This document shows, in pieces, positions 57,429-64,000 of a stretch of 64,000 nucleotides of DNA. Source of the stretch: Symbiodinium natans (lineage: Eukaryota; Sar; Dinophyceae; Suessiales; Symbiodiniaceae); the NCBI GenBank assembly GCA_905221605.1, contig CAJNDS010002425.1:55001-119000 (forward strand), in the 5' to 3' direction. Position 1 is the first letter of the stretch. Each line of letters opens with the position of its first letter. The position numbers were made by a program, and so were the translations under genes. The notes beneath the pieces were generated by a model. That model did no database searches. It had not been told where the DNA came from and saw only the letters and a list, made by a program, of their open reading frames with translations.

Positions 57429-57520
57429 CAGACCCTAATTTAGAGAACTACTCACATGGACCCCAAGAATCCGGGGGTTTGCAGCCCCTTGGGATTTTTT
57501 GCATTTCCCTTCTTGGGTGG

Positions 57521-57606
57521 AAGAGGATCATGCTCCTGACACTTTTCTACCCTCTAACCCCTAAATCCTAAGCTAAGAGGATCATGCTCCTGACACTTTT
57601 CTACCC
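57521..57606. repeat. 32-bp direct repeat
   Basis: AAGAGGATCATGCTCCTGAC-ACTTTTCTACCC at 57521-57552 and 57575-57606; TAAATCCTAAGC between. Confidence 0.95.
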
Positions 57607-57652
57607 CCTAAACCCTAAATCCTTAGCGCTAAGCCCCTCTTCACATCCCCAT

Positions 57653-57762
57653 GCCTTTGTCATAGTGGGATAACATTTTACATTTTTAAGGGTACTTAAA
57701 CTCAATAAGAATAAAATTTTAAATGTTTATTACTATCCCAACTATGAACCCCATGCCCCCAG
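57653..57762 (+). mobile_element. Family A introner-like element (copy 3)
   Basis: Starts GCCTTTGTCATAGTGGGATA and ends ACTATCCCAACTATGAACC-CCATGCCCCCAG. The next exon begins at its AG. GTCATAGTGGGATAACAT at the left pairs with CTATCCCAACTATGAAC at the right. Confidence 0.7.
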
Positions 57763-57843
57763 GAGTGCATCAGTGGCACCTGGTATTCACTGCCGGGCGC
57801 GTGTCCCTCGAAGAGTCTGTACAAGAAGACGGCTGCTTGGCAG
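57763..57843 (+). CDS. WYSLPG exon
   Basis: ATGCCCCCAG|GAG acceptor, 27 codons ECISGTWYSLPGACPSK, SLYKKTAAWQ, donor GGCAG|GTTTAGGG, phase 0. I recall ISGTWYSLPG(A/P)CPSK as a conserved segment of a dinoflagellate multicopy family of unknown function, followed by a Cys-rich CTY...AGE..LDELVGI segment. The later exons here give that segment. Family name and role are not known to me. Confidence 0.72.
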
Positions 57844-58011
57844 GTTTAGGGTTTAGGGTTTCGGCTTTAGGGTTTAGGGTTTCAGGGTATAGGGTTTAGG
57901 GTCAGAGTTTATGGTTTAGGGTTTAGGCTTGAGGGTTTAGGGTTTAGGGTGTTCACGCTTTAGGGGTTGTTGTGTTCAGGGCTACGGGTGGTAAGTTTTG
58001 TGTCTGCTCAG

Positions 58012-58072
58012 AAAATGCAGTCGCCGCATGAACAATTCGGCCTGGGAAGCCCGACCCCCGTATTCAGCAGCA
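58012..58072 (+). CDS. Candidate exon
   Basis: TGTCTGCTCAG| acceptor, KMQSPHEQFGLGSPTPVFSS, possible GC donor; phase 0 after the WYSLPG exon. Confidence 0.42.
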
Positions 58073-58361
58073 GCTTTAGGGTTTAGGGTTTAGGGTTTAG
58101 GGTTTAGGGGTTTAGGGTGTAGGGTGTAGGGTTCAGGGATGGCTACGGTTGAGGGTTAAGCGACGTATAGGGTTCAGGGCCTAGGGTTTAGGATGACCGG
58201 CGGCGAAAACCCTGAGGGAGTGGGATCCAGAGTGGGGTTTAGGGTTTAGAGTTTAGGGTTTAGGGTTTAGGGTTTAGGGTTTAGGGTTTAGGGTTTAGGT
58301 TGTAGGTTCACGACTTGGAAGCCCATGAATCTAGCAGATTGAAGCATGAATGTTTCTGGCA

Positions 58362-58535
58362 TACTTGGAGGCTCATGGGCACGTAAAAGTCCTCTAAGTC
58401 CTCTACGTAGGCTATAGGTAGACCCTAAACCCTAAAACCGGAACCCTAAACCCTAAGCCTAAACCCTAAACCCTAAACCCTAAACCCTAAACCCTGTGGT
58501 TCAGGTTCTAAGTACCCATGAACCCCCAACTTGGG
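58362..58535. mobile_element. Family C element with nested CCCTAAA array
   Basis: Left TACTTGGAGGCTCATGGGCA, right AAGTACCCATGAACCCCCAA; between them CTATAGGTAGA and about ten CCCTAAA units (58422-58496). Like 40.7 kb, the loop of the element holds a telomere-type array. Confidence 0.82.
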
Positions 58536-58577
58536 TCTGGTTTGTGGGGGGCTTGCGGACTCCCTCCATCAACTGAG

Positions 58578-58614
58578 GACGAGTGCAAGCAGGAGTACCC
58601 CAGCCGGAAGCTCA
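58578..58614 (+). CDS. Candidate short exon
   Basis: ATCAACTGAG| acceptor, DECKQEYPSRKL, donor CTCA|GTTTGG. Confidence 0.36.
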
Positions 58615-58780
58615 GTTTGGGGGGGGGGGGGGTTTAGGGTTTAGGGTTTGGGGTTTAGGGTTTGGGGTTTGGGGTTTAGGGTTTCTGGTTTAGGGAAACA
58701 AGCTGATTATCTTCTCATATGTAGGGGCCGTAAGGGGAAAAATCTTGGTATTTATTTAGGCTCCTGAACTGCTTCCCCAG

Positions 58781-58870
58781 AAGGAAGTTGGATGCTGACC
58801 TCAGCTTTGGTCCAGATTCAAGAGCACCGACGACCATGGATGACCAACTCTCCTGGTTGTTGGGATTCGG
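58781..58870 (+). CDS. Candidate exon, 29 codons
   Basis: CTGCTTCCCCAG| acceptor, GSWMLTSALVQIQEHRRP, WMTNSPGCWDS, donor TTCGG|GTACAC. Confidence 0.48.
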
Positions 58871-58976
58871 GTACACTAAACCCTAAACCCTAAACCCTAA
58901 ACCCTACACGCTAAACCCTAAACCCTAAACCCTAAACCCTAAACCGCAACATGCGGAATGGAGAGTGTTTTCCCAG

Positions 58977-59183
58977 CCGCGGCCGCGCTGTAAGGAGGAG
59001 GAGAACGAAAAGGCCGCGCTGCAGAAGAAGAAAAAGAAAGCGCGCTCCCCAGACGCGCCCGAGCGGAAGGGGTCAAGGGACCCTCGCGACCCGGATCCCG
59101 ACGGGCCCTCGGGGCATCAGGGCAAGGTGCTGACCGATCTCTTCGGTATGGCCCTGGGGCCCTACAGGCGTTGCAGGCCATGA
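58977..59183 (+). CDS. Lysine-rich terminal exon, 68 codons
   Basis: GAGTGTTTTCCCAG| acceptor, PRPRCKEEENEKAALQKKKK, KARSPDAPERKGSRDPRDPD, PDGPSGHQGKVLTDLFGMAL, GPYRRCRP, TGA. The KKKKK run could be a nuclear localisation signal. Two other frames are also open (GC-rich), but this acceptor and this composition favour it. Confidence 0.5.
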   Translation, partial: PRPRCKEEENEKAALQKKKKKARSPDAPERKGSRDPRDPDPDGPSGHQGKVLTDLFGMALGPYRRCRP

Positions 59184-59201
59184 AGTGACTCGCGCGGCAT
59201 C

Positions 59202-59276
59202 ATGGGGCAGCCGCAGCACGCACCCGCGACTGTGCGCTCCTTCCTGCAGGAAGTTGCAGCGAGCTTCCCTTCTATA
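59202..59276 (+). CDS. Candidate 5' coding piece
   Basis: ATG 19 bp after the stop above, MGQPQHAPATVRSFLQEVAA, SFPSIH, running into the big CCCTAAA array. If real, two genes would be almost contiguous. The alternative is an exon from TCCTGCAG|GAA. Confidence 0.3.
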
Positions 59277-59632
59277 CACCCTAAACCCTAAACCCTTAAT
59301 TTTAAACCCTAAACCCTAAACCCTGAACCCTACACCCTACACCCTACACCCTACACCCTACACCCTACACCCTAAACCCTAAACCCTAAACCCTAAACCC
59401 TAAACCCTAAACCCTAAACCCTAAACCCTAAACCCTAAACCCTAAACCCTAACCTAAACCCTAAACCCTAAACCCTAAACCCTAAACCCTAAACCCTAAA
59501 CCCTAAACCCTAAACCCTAAACCCTAAACCCTAAACCCTAAACCCTAAACCCTAAACCCTAAACCCTAAACCCTAAACCCTAAACCCTAAACCCTACCCC
59601 CTAAACCCTAGACCCTAAACCCTAAATTCCGC
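59277..59632. repeat. Largest CCCTAAA array (about 45 units)
   Basis: Six CCCTACA units at 59331-59372 and then about 37 nearly perfect CCCTAAA units. Size approaches a true telomere tract, yet genes continue on both sides. Confidence 0.97.
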
Positions 59633-59896
59633 CCACCATGCCCATCAAGTCTCTGGGGAACCCACAGTAAATCCATCCAATCCCAATGTTCTAGGGTTTG
59701 CAGGGTTTAGAGTAGAGGGATCATAGGGTTTATATGGTCGCTGGGGTCACATTCGTTGGGTTAAGTTTTCATTTTTATTTTCAACAAATTGGTGTTCTAG
59801 AGTTAACCCCAGACCCTAAACCCTAAACCCTGAACCCTGAACCCTAAACCCTAAACCCTAAACCGCACCCCCTCTTTGGGAAGCCCTGCTCCTCAG

Positions 59897-59963
59897 AGGT
59901 GCGCAGTGCGACAGCCCGGATGGCACCTCATCCTGCACCTACAACACCCGCTACGCGGGACTG
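59897..59963 (+). CDS. CDSPDGTSSCTY exon
   Basis: GCTCCTCAG| acceptor, GAQCDSPDGTSSCTYNTRYA, GL, GC donor GACTG|GCAGGG, phase 0. Joins to VELDELV at 60844 to give TRYAGL-VELDELVGI, the segment expected after WYSLPG in the recalled family. Confidence 0.62.
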
Positions 59964-60072
59964 GCAGGGGCCTGAGAGTGCCTGGTTTGGGGTTTAGGGT
60001 TTAGGGTTTAGGGTTTAGGGTTTAGGGTTTAGGGTTTAGGGACAAACTTGGGAGCCCACAGAGGACCCCCAG

Positions 60073-60213
60073 GGCTACCTTTTGTTCAAGGGTGAGGTTC
60101 CCCGGTTGCAGAAGAGCCACGCAGAAGCCAACAAAACGTTGCAATCCGTTCCGAGCGAGTGTGACTTCAGAGCTGGTTGTCCTCTTATCAGAGACCTTGC
60201 AGGGGTCGCATAG
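60073..60213 (+). CDS. Open exon competing with the CDSPDG chain
   Basis: GAGGACCCCCAG| acceptor, 46 codons to TAG: GYLLFKGEVPRLQKSHAEAN, KTLQSVPSECDFRAGCPLIR, DLAGVA; open upstream to about 60043. It lies inside the proposed 59964-60843 intron, so it is an alternative terminal exon or not an exon of this gene. Confidence 0.45.
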   Translation, partial: GYLLFKGEVPRLQKSHAEANKTLQSVPSECDFRAGCPLIRDLAGVA

Positions 60214-60254
60214 AGCGGAGAGAGAGCATGTGCGTGGTTGTGGTGTGTGTGTGT

Positions 60255-60440
60255 GTGTGTCCCTCTCTCTATTTGTCGTTGTTTCTCTCTCTAGGTCTCT
60301 CTCTCTCTCTCTCTATGGCTCTCTCTCTCTCTCTCTCTCTTCCCCTCTCCCTTTCCCTTTCTCTTTTTGTGGATATACATACATGTATGAGTATAGTATA
60401 GTATATGTAAAATAAATAAATAAATAAATAAATATATATA
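60255..60440. repeat. (GT)n, (CT)n and (AAAT)n microsatellites
   Basis: TGTG run, a long CT-rich tract, then AAATAAATAAAT and TATATA. Pyrimidine-rich on the + strand. Confidence 0.95.
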
Positions 60441-60843
60441 TATTTAAGTATAGTTACTCTCTTTTTTCAAAGTGTAGTTATACAGGGTAGGGGTGTTTAA
60501 GTTCAAGCCCAGGGCCTTAGACTTTTCCGAAACAAGTAGGGTTTAGGGTTTAGGGTTTAGGGTTTAGGGAATTGCCCCCCCCCCCCCCACCACCACCACA
60601 AACAAAAGAAAGAGAGTCAACCGTGAGCTCTAGACAGCGCAACAGAAGCAAACCCTAAACCCCGTAAACACTGCAAAGTCTGTAAACCCTGTAAACCTCA
60701 AACCCTACAATGCCCTACAAACCCTACAAACCCTAAATCCCAAAACCCTAATTACCGTAAACCCCAAACTCTACAAAGCCTAAACCCTCAACCTTAAACC
60801 CTTTGAACCCTAAACCCTGCACGGAGTGTCTGCCCCTGGGCAG

Positions 60844-60865
60844 GTAGAGCTTGATGAGCTGGTAG
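60844..60865 (+). CDS. 22-bp microexon VELDELV
   Basis: CCTGGGCAG| acceptor, VELDELV plus G, GC donor GGTAG|GCCTGG. G joins GC of the next exon as the Gly of LVGI. Confidence 0.6.
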
Positions 60866-61896
60866 GCCTGGGATTCCAATCCTAAACCCCCTAAGCCCTA
60901 AACCCTAAGCCGTAGATAAGCCCTAAGCCCTAACCCGAAACCCCCGAAAATTCTACCACCCCACGGGGGCCTTATCGGCAACTAAGCGTATCGGAAACAT
61001 GTTGGGGGCTGTTTGTTGGGTTTTAGTAGTAAGGTCTAGTGTTCAGGGTTTAGGGTTGAGGGTTGAGGGTTTAGGGATTCGGGTTCATACTAAAGCTGTT
61101 TTTTGTCGCTCCGCTGCAGAGACTCCGAGGCCTCCACCAGTCAGGGCACGTTTAGGGTTTAGGGTTTAGGGTTTAGGGGTCAAGGATTAGGGTTTAGGGT
61201 TCCCCGTTCGAACACGGCCTCTTATGTCTAGAGAATCCCCTCAGCAGATGGCCCACCATGTGCAGAACCGACAACAAAGGGCCCCAAACCCTAAACCGCC
61301 AATCCACGCTACAGACCCTAGTTTGGGTTCAGTTATGGGTTTGTTTTTTTTGATGTTTTTGAGCCCCGGCAGTACGCTAACCAGAAACGCTACCCCATTG
61401 TCTCCTGGAGGTACTGTGTAGGTTGCTTGGGCAACCTAGTGTCCAGAAGCTTAAAAATGTTCCGTAAAATCCCATTTTAGGGCTACAGGGCTTCGGGGAA
61501 TGGCTTAGGGCTTATAGGTTTCAGGGTTTCGGGTTTCGGGTTCAGGGTGTATTCCTTAGAGCCCCCAAAATTAGGGCTTATAGATAGGGCTTGGAGCTTA
61601 AGACCTGCTTCCTTACTGGAAACCTCTAGCCCCTAAGACGAGGACGCCCAGCAGTACCCACCCCTTGTGCAAACCTAGTGAAAACGACAAAGCATGCCCT
61701 TTTGGGTCTCCTTTGTCAACTGCAAAAGCCTGGAGGAGCCGGAAAGTCCTAAGCCCTAGAATCTCATCTCCCCAAGACAAGACCTCAGAACCTCAAACGC
61801 TCACAACCCTAAACCCTAAACCCTAAACCCTAAACCCTAAACCCCCATCTCTCCAAGGCACGACCTTACAACCCCTGACTCCCTTGTCCATGCCAG

Positions 61897-61945
61897 GCAT
61901 AAAGGACTACGAGAAGTGGTGGGCGAACAAGTGCCTGCCTCAAGG
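61897..61945 (+). CDS. Exon GIKDYEKWWANKC
   Basis: GTCCATGCCAG|GC acceptor, IKDYEKWWANKCLPQ plus GG, GC donor CAAGG|GCTCAG. Three successive GC donors in this gene. Confidence 0.62.
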
Positions 61946-62092
61946 GCTCAGGGAACTTGGTTAGGAGGATTTAGGGCATTTAGGGTTTAGGTCTTGGTTA
62001 GGAGGGTTTAGGGTTTAGGGTTTTTGGGTTTGAGGGTTTGAGGGTTTTAGGGTTTAGGTTTTAGGGGCATTGTGTGTTCAGATGTAAGTCAG

Positions 62093-62180
62093 GATGGCAC
62101 AACTCAGGGCACTCATAACCCTACGAAGAGAAGCTACTTGCAAAGCCCTATATGAAACAGGGTTTGTATTGCTGTTATTG
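62093..62180 (+). CDS. Exon with consensus GTGAGT donor
   Basis: GTAAGTCAG|G acceptor; GG+G fits phase, then MAQLRALITLRREATCKALY, ETGFVLLLL, donor TTATTG|GTGAGT, phase 0. Hydrophobic end. Confidence 0.55.
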
Positions 62181-62598
62181 GTGAGTGTATGTAAGGTTCC
62201 TTTTTAATATTGGTGAGTGTATATACTGGGTGTCCTTGTGGGGATACAAGAAATATAAACCCTACTTAGTATCGGCCTTCGAGTTGTTACCTGCTTGTAG
62301 GGTGTTTGGGTTTAGGGTTTAGGGTGAAGTCTGGCGTCATACCCTAAATAGATAGGGCGTGCGAAAACAGTGGCCCAAAAAGGATTGTCATTCAGCGAAC
62401 TGCTGATATGCTACGTTGTCCGGTTTAGGTGGAGGGATGAGGGAAGTTACTCTACTGCAGGGTCTAGGGCCAGGGTCTAGGAAACTCAGTTTAGGGTCGG
62501 GTTTGCGGAAGCTGGGTTTATGCTCTAAGGTTTAGGGATTCGAAGTTCAGGAAGATGGTGTGGGGCTTGGGGTTCTGTGCTACCCCTTCGCTACCCAG

Positions 62599-62640
62599 GA
62601 CAGGCCCCACCGGCAATTTCGAGTACGTGTCCTGGCTCAT
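62599..62640 (+). CDS. Candidate exon
   Basis: GCTACCCAG|G acceptor; frames give TGPTGNFEYVSWLM or DRPHRQFRVRVLAH, donor ATGG|GTTTAG. The phase-0 join from 62180 requires the second. Confidence 0.33.
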
Positions 62641-62770
62641 GGGTTTAGAGTTTCTGGGGTGGGGCTGCGCGATCTTTCAGTGTTCAAGTAGATTGGCGCT
62701 CAGGGTTCTCTTCGCAACCGATCAACTTGCATGGTTAACCGATACTTCATGAAATCTACGGACGTTCCAG

Positions 62771-62808
62771 CACAAATGATCCAGGATGCCATGATAGAAG
62801 TGGCTTAG
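62771..62808 (+). CDS. Candidate terminal exon
   Basis: GACGTTCCAG| acceptor, QMIQDAMIEVA, TAG; in frame upstream KSTDVPA. Confidence 0.3.
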
Positions 62809-63105
62809 GAAGGGGGCTTGTGCACCCCCTCGGGCGCCCCCAGATATGCCCAAAGCCCTCAGACCATCCAACCCCCTATACCCTCCGCTTGAATGCTGCA
62901 AGATAAGTCTAAGCTGAATTGCAGCTGAGAGTCGCAGAATAAATCCTGAGCACTAAGCCTTGTAGACTCCAGATGAAGCCTAAAGCTGGAGGTCTTCTGA
63001 GGGTCTCAGGATTCGGGATGTAGGGTTTGGGGATTTTTGGGAGGTCAGGGGGCTTTTAGGTTGATTTTGGGCGTAGGCTTTTGGAGGTTTGGGATTTTTG
63101 CGCAG

Positions 63106-63129
63106 GTGGCGGAGGAGCTATTCTCTTGG
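63106..63129 (+). CDS. 24-bp microexon VAEELFSW
   Basis: GATTTTTGCGCAG| acceptor, donor CTTGG|GTTTAGGG, phase 0, matching the next exon. Confidence 0.5.
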
Positions 63130-63218
63130 GTTTAGGGTAGGGATTTAGGCCGTGACTCAGTGCAATGCCCTAAACCCTCAACCCTGAACCCTAAACCCTA
63201 AACCCTAAACCCCATGAG

Positions 63219-63353
63219 TCTTTTTCACATGGATCACAAGCGATGCCCCCTGACAGAACAGAACCATCGACATGGGTAACGGCACCACATGGTGGAATGA
63301 TCGCCACAGTGTCTCGACAGCTCTGGCAAAAACAACGTTCGTGCTTTTTCTCG
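63219..63353 (+). CDS. Exon, 45 codons
   Basis: CCCATGAG| acceptor, SFSHGSQAMPPDRTEPST, WVTAPHGGMIATVSRQLWQK, QRSCFFS, donor TCTCG|GTTTAGGG, phase 0. Too long and too protein-like for chance. Confidence 0.6.
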
Positions 63354-63622
63354 GTTTAGGGTTTAGGGTTTTAGGGTAGGGTTTAGGGTTTAGGGTTAGG
63401 GGTCCCCCCCCCCATATGCCCCTTGTATGCGCCCACGCTGCGCGTACCGTAGTCGCCCCTCCCCCCGCTCCCCCATAGTATCTAAGGGGGACACCAAGCC
63501 TAATCCAAAAACCCACCATGAACCAGGATGCCCTTTTTTTTTGTTTGGGGGGGGGGGGGGGGGGGGGCAACCTTAAACCCTAAACCTTAAACCCTGCCTG
63601 CCCTCATATATACCCCTTACAG

Positions 63623-63667
63623 AAGCCTGAAAACAAAAAGTATCCCACCAGGGAGCTCCCTTCCTGA
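63623..63667 (+). CDS. Terminal exon KPENKKYPTRELPS
   Basis: ATACCCCTTACAG| acceptor, 14 codons, TGA. All three joins from 63106 are phase 0. The KKYP word is also what I recall in the WYSLPG family, so this may be the 3' end of the gene starting before 57.7 kb; unproven. Confidence 0.5.
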   Translation, partial: KPENKKYPTRELPS

Positions 63668-63745
63668 AGTTGTCATGAGGAGAGGGGACCATGAACGCCA
63701 AACCCTAAACGTCAACCCTAAAGACGAGGGTTTAAACAAGGGTAG

Positions 63746-63803
63746 TGTACGACCTCGCCCATCGCCTTGCATGCGAGTCCCCACAGGAATCCTTCTTTCT
63801 AGG
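63746..63803 (+). CDS. Candidate exon
   Basis: AGGGTAG| acceptor, YDLAHRLACESPQESFFL, donor CTAGG|GTTTAGGG. Confidence 0.4.
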
Positions 63804-63870
63804 GTTTAGGGTTTAGGGTTTAGGGTTTAGGGTTTAGGGTTTAGGGTTTAGGGTTTAGGGTTTAGGGTTT
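63804..63870. repeat. TTTAGGG array
   Basis: Nine units beginning at the donor of the preceding exon. Confidence 0.95.
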
Positions 63871-63918
63871 ACCTTGTGTCTTTTTCATATATTAAAACGC
63901 GTTCCAAGAGCAGTTAAG

Positions 63919-63924
63919 GTGAGT
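63919..63924 (+). other. Consensus 5' splice site GTGAGT
   Basis: GCAGTTAAG|GTGAGTCC; the upstream frame KRVPRAVK is open, but no acceptor is clear. Confidence 0.4.
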
Positions 63925-64000
63925 CCTTGTGCGACTCGCGCGGCTTGGAGAGATGATATGTTCTGCCTTGGGTTTGGGGTTTAGGGTTTAGGGTTTAGGG

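Larger units (their letters stand above)
1..64000. repeat. Dispersed telomere-type heptamers in both orientations
   Basis: TTTAGGG or CCCTAAA runs recur every few hundred bases across the window, from 2 to about 45 units, with many one-base variants (CCCCAAA, CCCTTAA, CCCTGAG, CCCTACA). They change orientation dozens of times. A + strand exon candidate usually has CCCTAAA on its left and TTTAGGG on its right, so each intron carries complementary ends. This is not a chromosome end. Only the larger or unusual arrays are listed separately. Confidence 0.97.

Noticed and set aside
57165-57438. Poly-Ile / poly-Met frames
   Set aside because: Translation of the ATC/GAT microsatellite.
60177-60415. 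Ser/Leu-rich frame in the CT tract
   Set aside because: Microsatellite translation; the plausible frame here is the one ending at 60213.
1-64000. Window as a true chromosome end
   Set aside because: Telomere-type arrays alternate in orientation and are interspersed with exon candidates throughout; there is no single terminal tract.

Overview
What it looks like. This is nuclear DNA of an alga-like eukaryote, most probably a dinoflagellate. Telomere-type heptamers (TTTAGGG / CCCTAAA) are scattered through the whole 64 kb instead of sitting at one end. Candidate coding pieces are short (about 25-240 bp), are followed by GT, GC or sometimes GA donors, and are preceded by AG acceptors, often AG|G. 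Every piece I can support reads on the + strand, as in the one-directional gene arrays of dinoflagellates. I see no rRNA gene, convincing tRNA, CRISPR array, operon or bacterial feature. The genus is not decided by the sequence.

How far the gene calls can be trusted. I read exons by eye from acceptor and donor motifs, reading phase and peptide character. A random 75-bp stretch has a good chance of being open in one of three frames, so isolated exon calls are weak (0.25-0.45). The stronger evidence is of three kinds: exon chains whose phases match across introns, open stretches too long to expect by chance, and peptide motifs I recall from dinoflagellate multicopy families. The phase-matched chains are 13284-13396, 25864-26179, 37643-37986, 39587-40406, 40654-40971, 42793-43079, 50579-50861, 52681-52866, 59897-62180 and 63106-63667. 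More pieces end in in-frame stops than there can be genes, so some frames or edges are wrong or some exons are dead copies.

Layout. 0-25 kb: many single exon candidates separated by introns of about 0.3-1.5 kb that usually start with TTTAGGG repeats and finish with CCCTAAA repeats. 25-34 kb: a Gly/Tyr/Arg/Asp-rich repeat protein split by a mobile-element-like GC-AG intron, compound microsatellites, an 8-bp telomere-variant array, and a 78-codon open exon at 33.0-33.2 kb. 34-38 kb: a minisatellite with an inverted end, a 163-codon open frame, and a two-exon gene 3' end. 38-41 kb: a three-exon gene end carrying HPDWYPGLTPEM. 41-53 kb: many exon candidates plus several short inverted-repeat elements that act as introns. 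53-64 kb: an 81-codon frame, a lysine-rich terminal exon, and a gene with ISGTWYSLPGACPSK, CDSPDGTSSCTY and LDELVGIKDYEKWW segments.

The main observation is that introns are built from two kinds of repeat. One kind is telomere-type arrays, TTTAGGG at the 5' end and CCCTAAA at the 3' end, complementary to each other; the repeat itself supplies a GTTTAG donor and CTAAAC branch-like sequence. The other is at least nine families of roughly 100-200 bp short inverted-repeat elements, some of which coincide with an intron from splice site to splice site. Telomere-type arrays also sit inside two of these elements.
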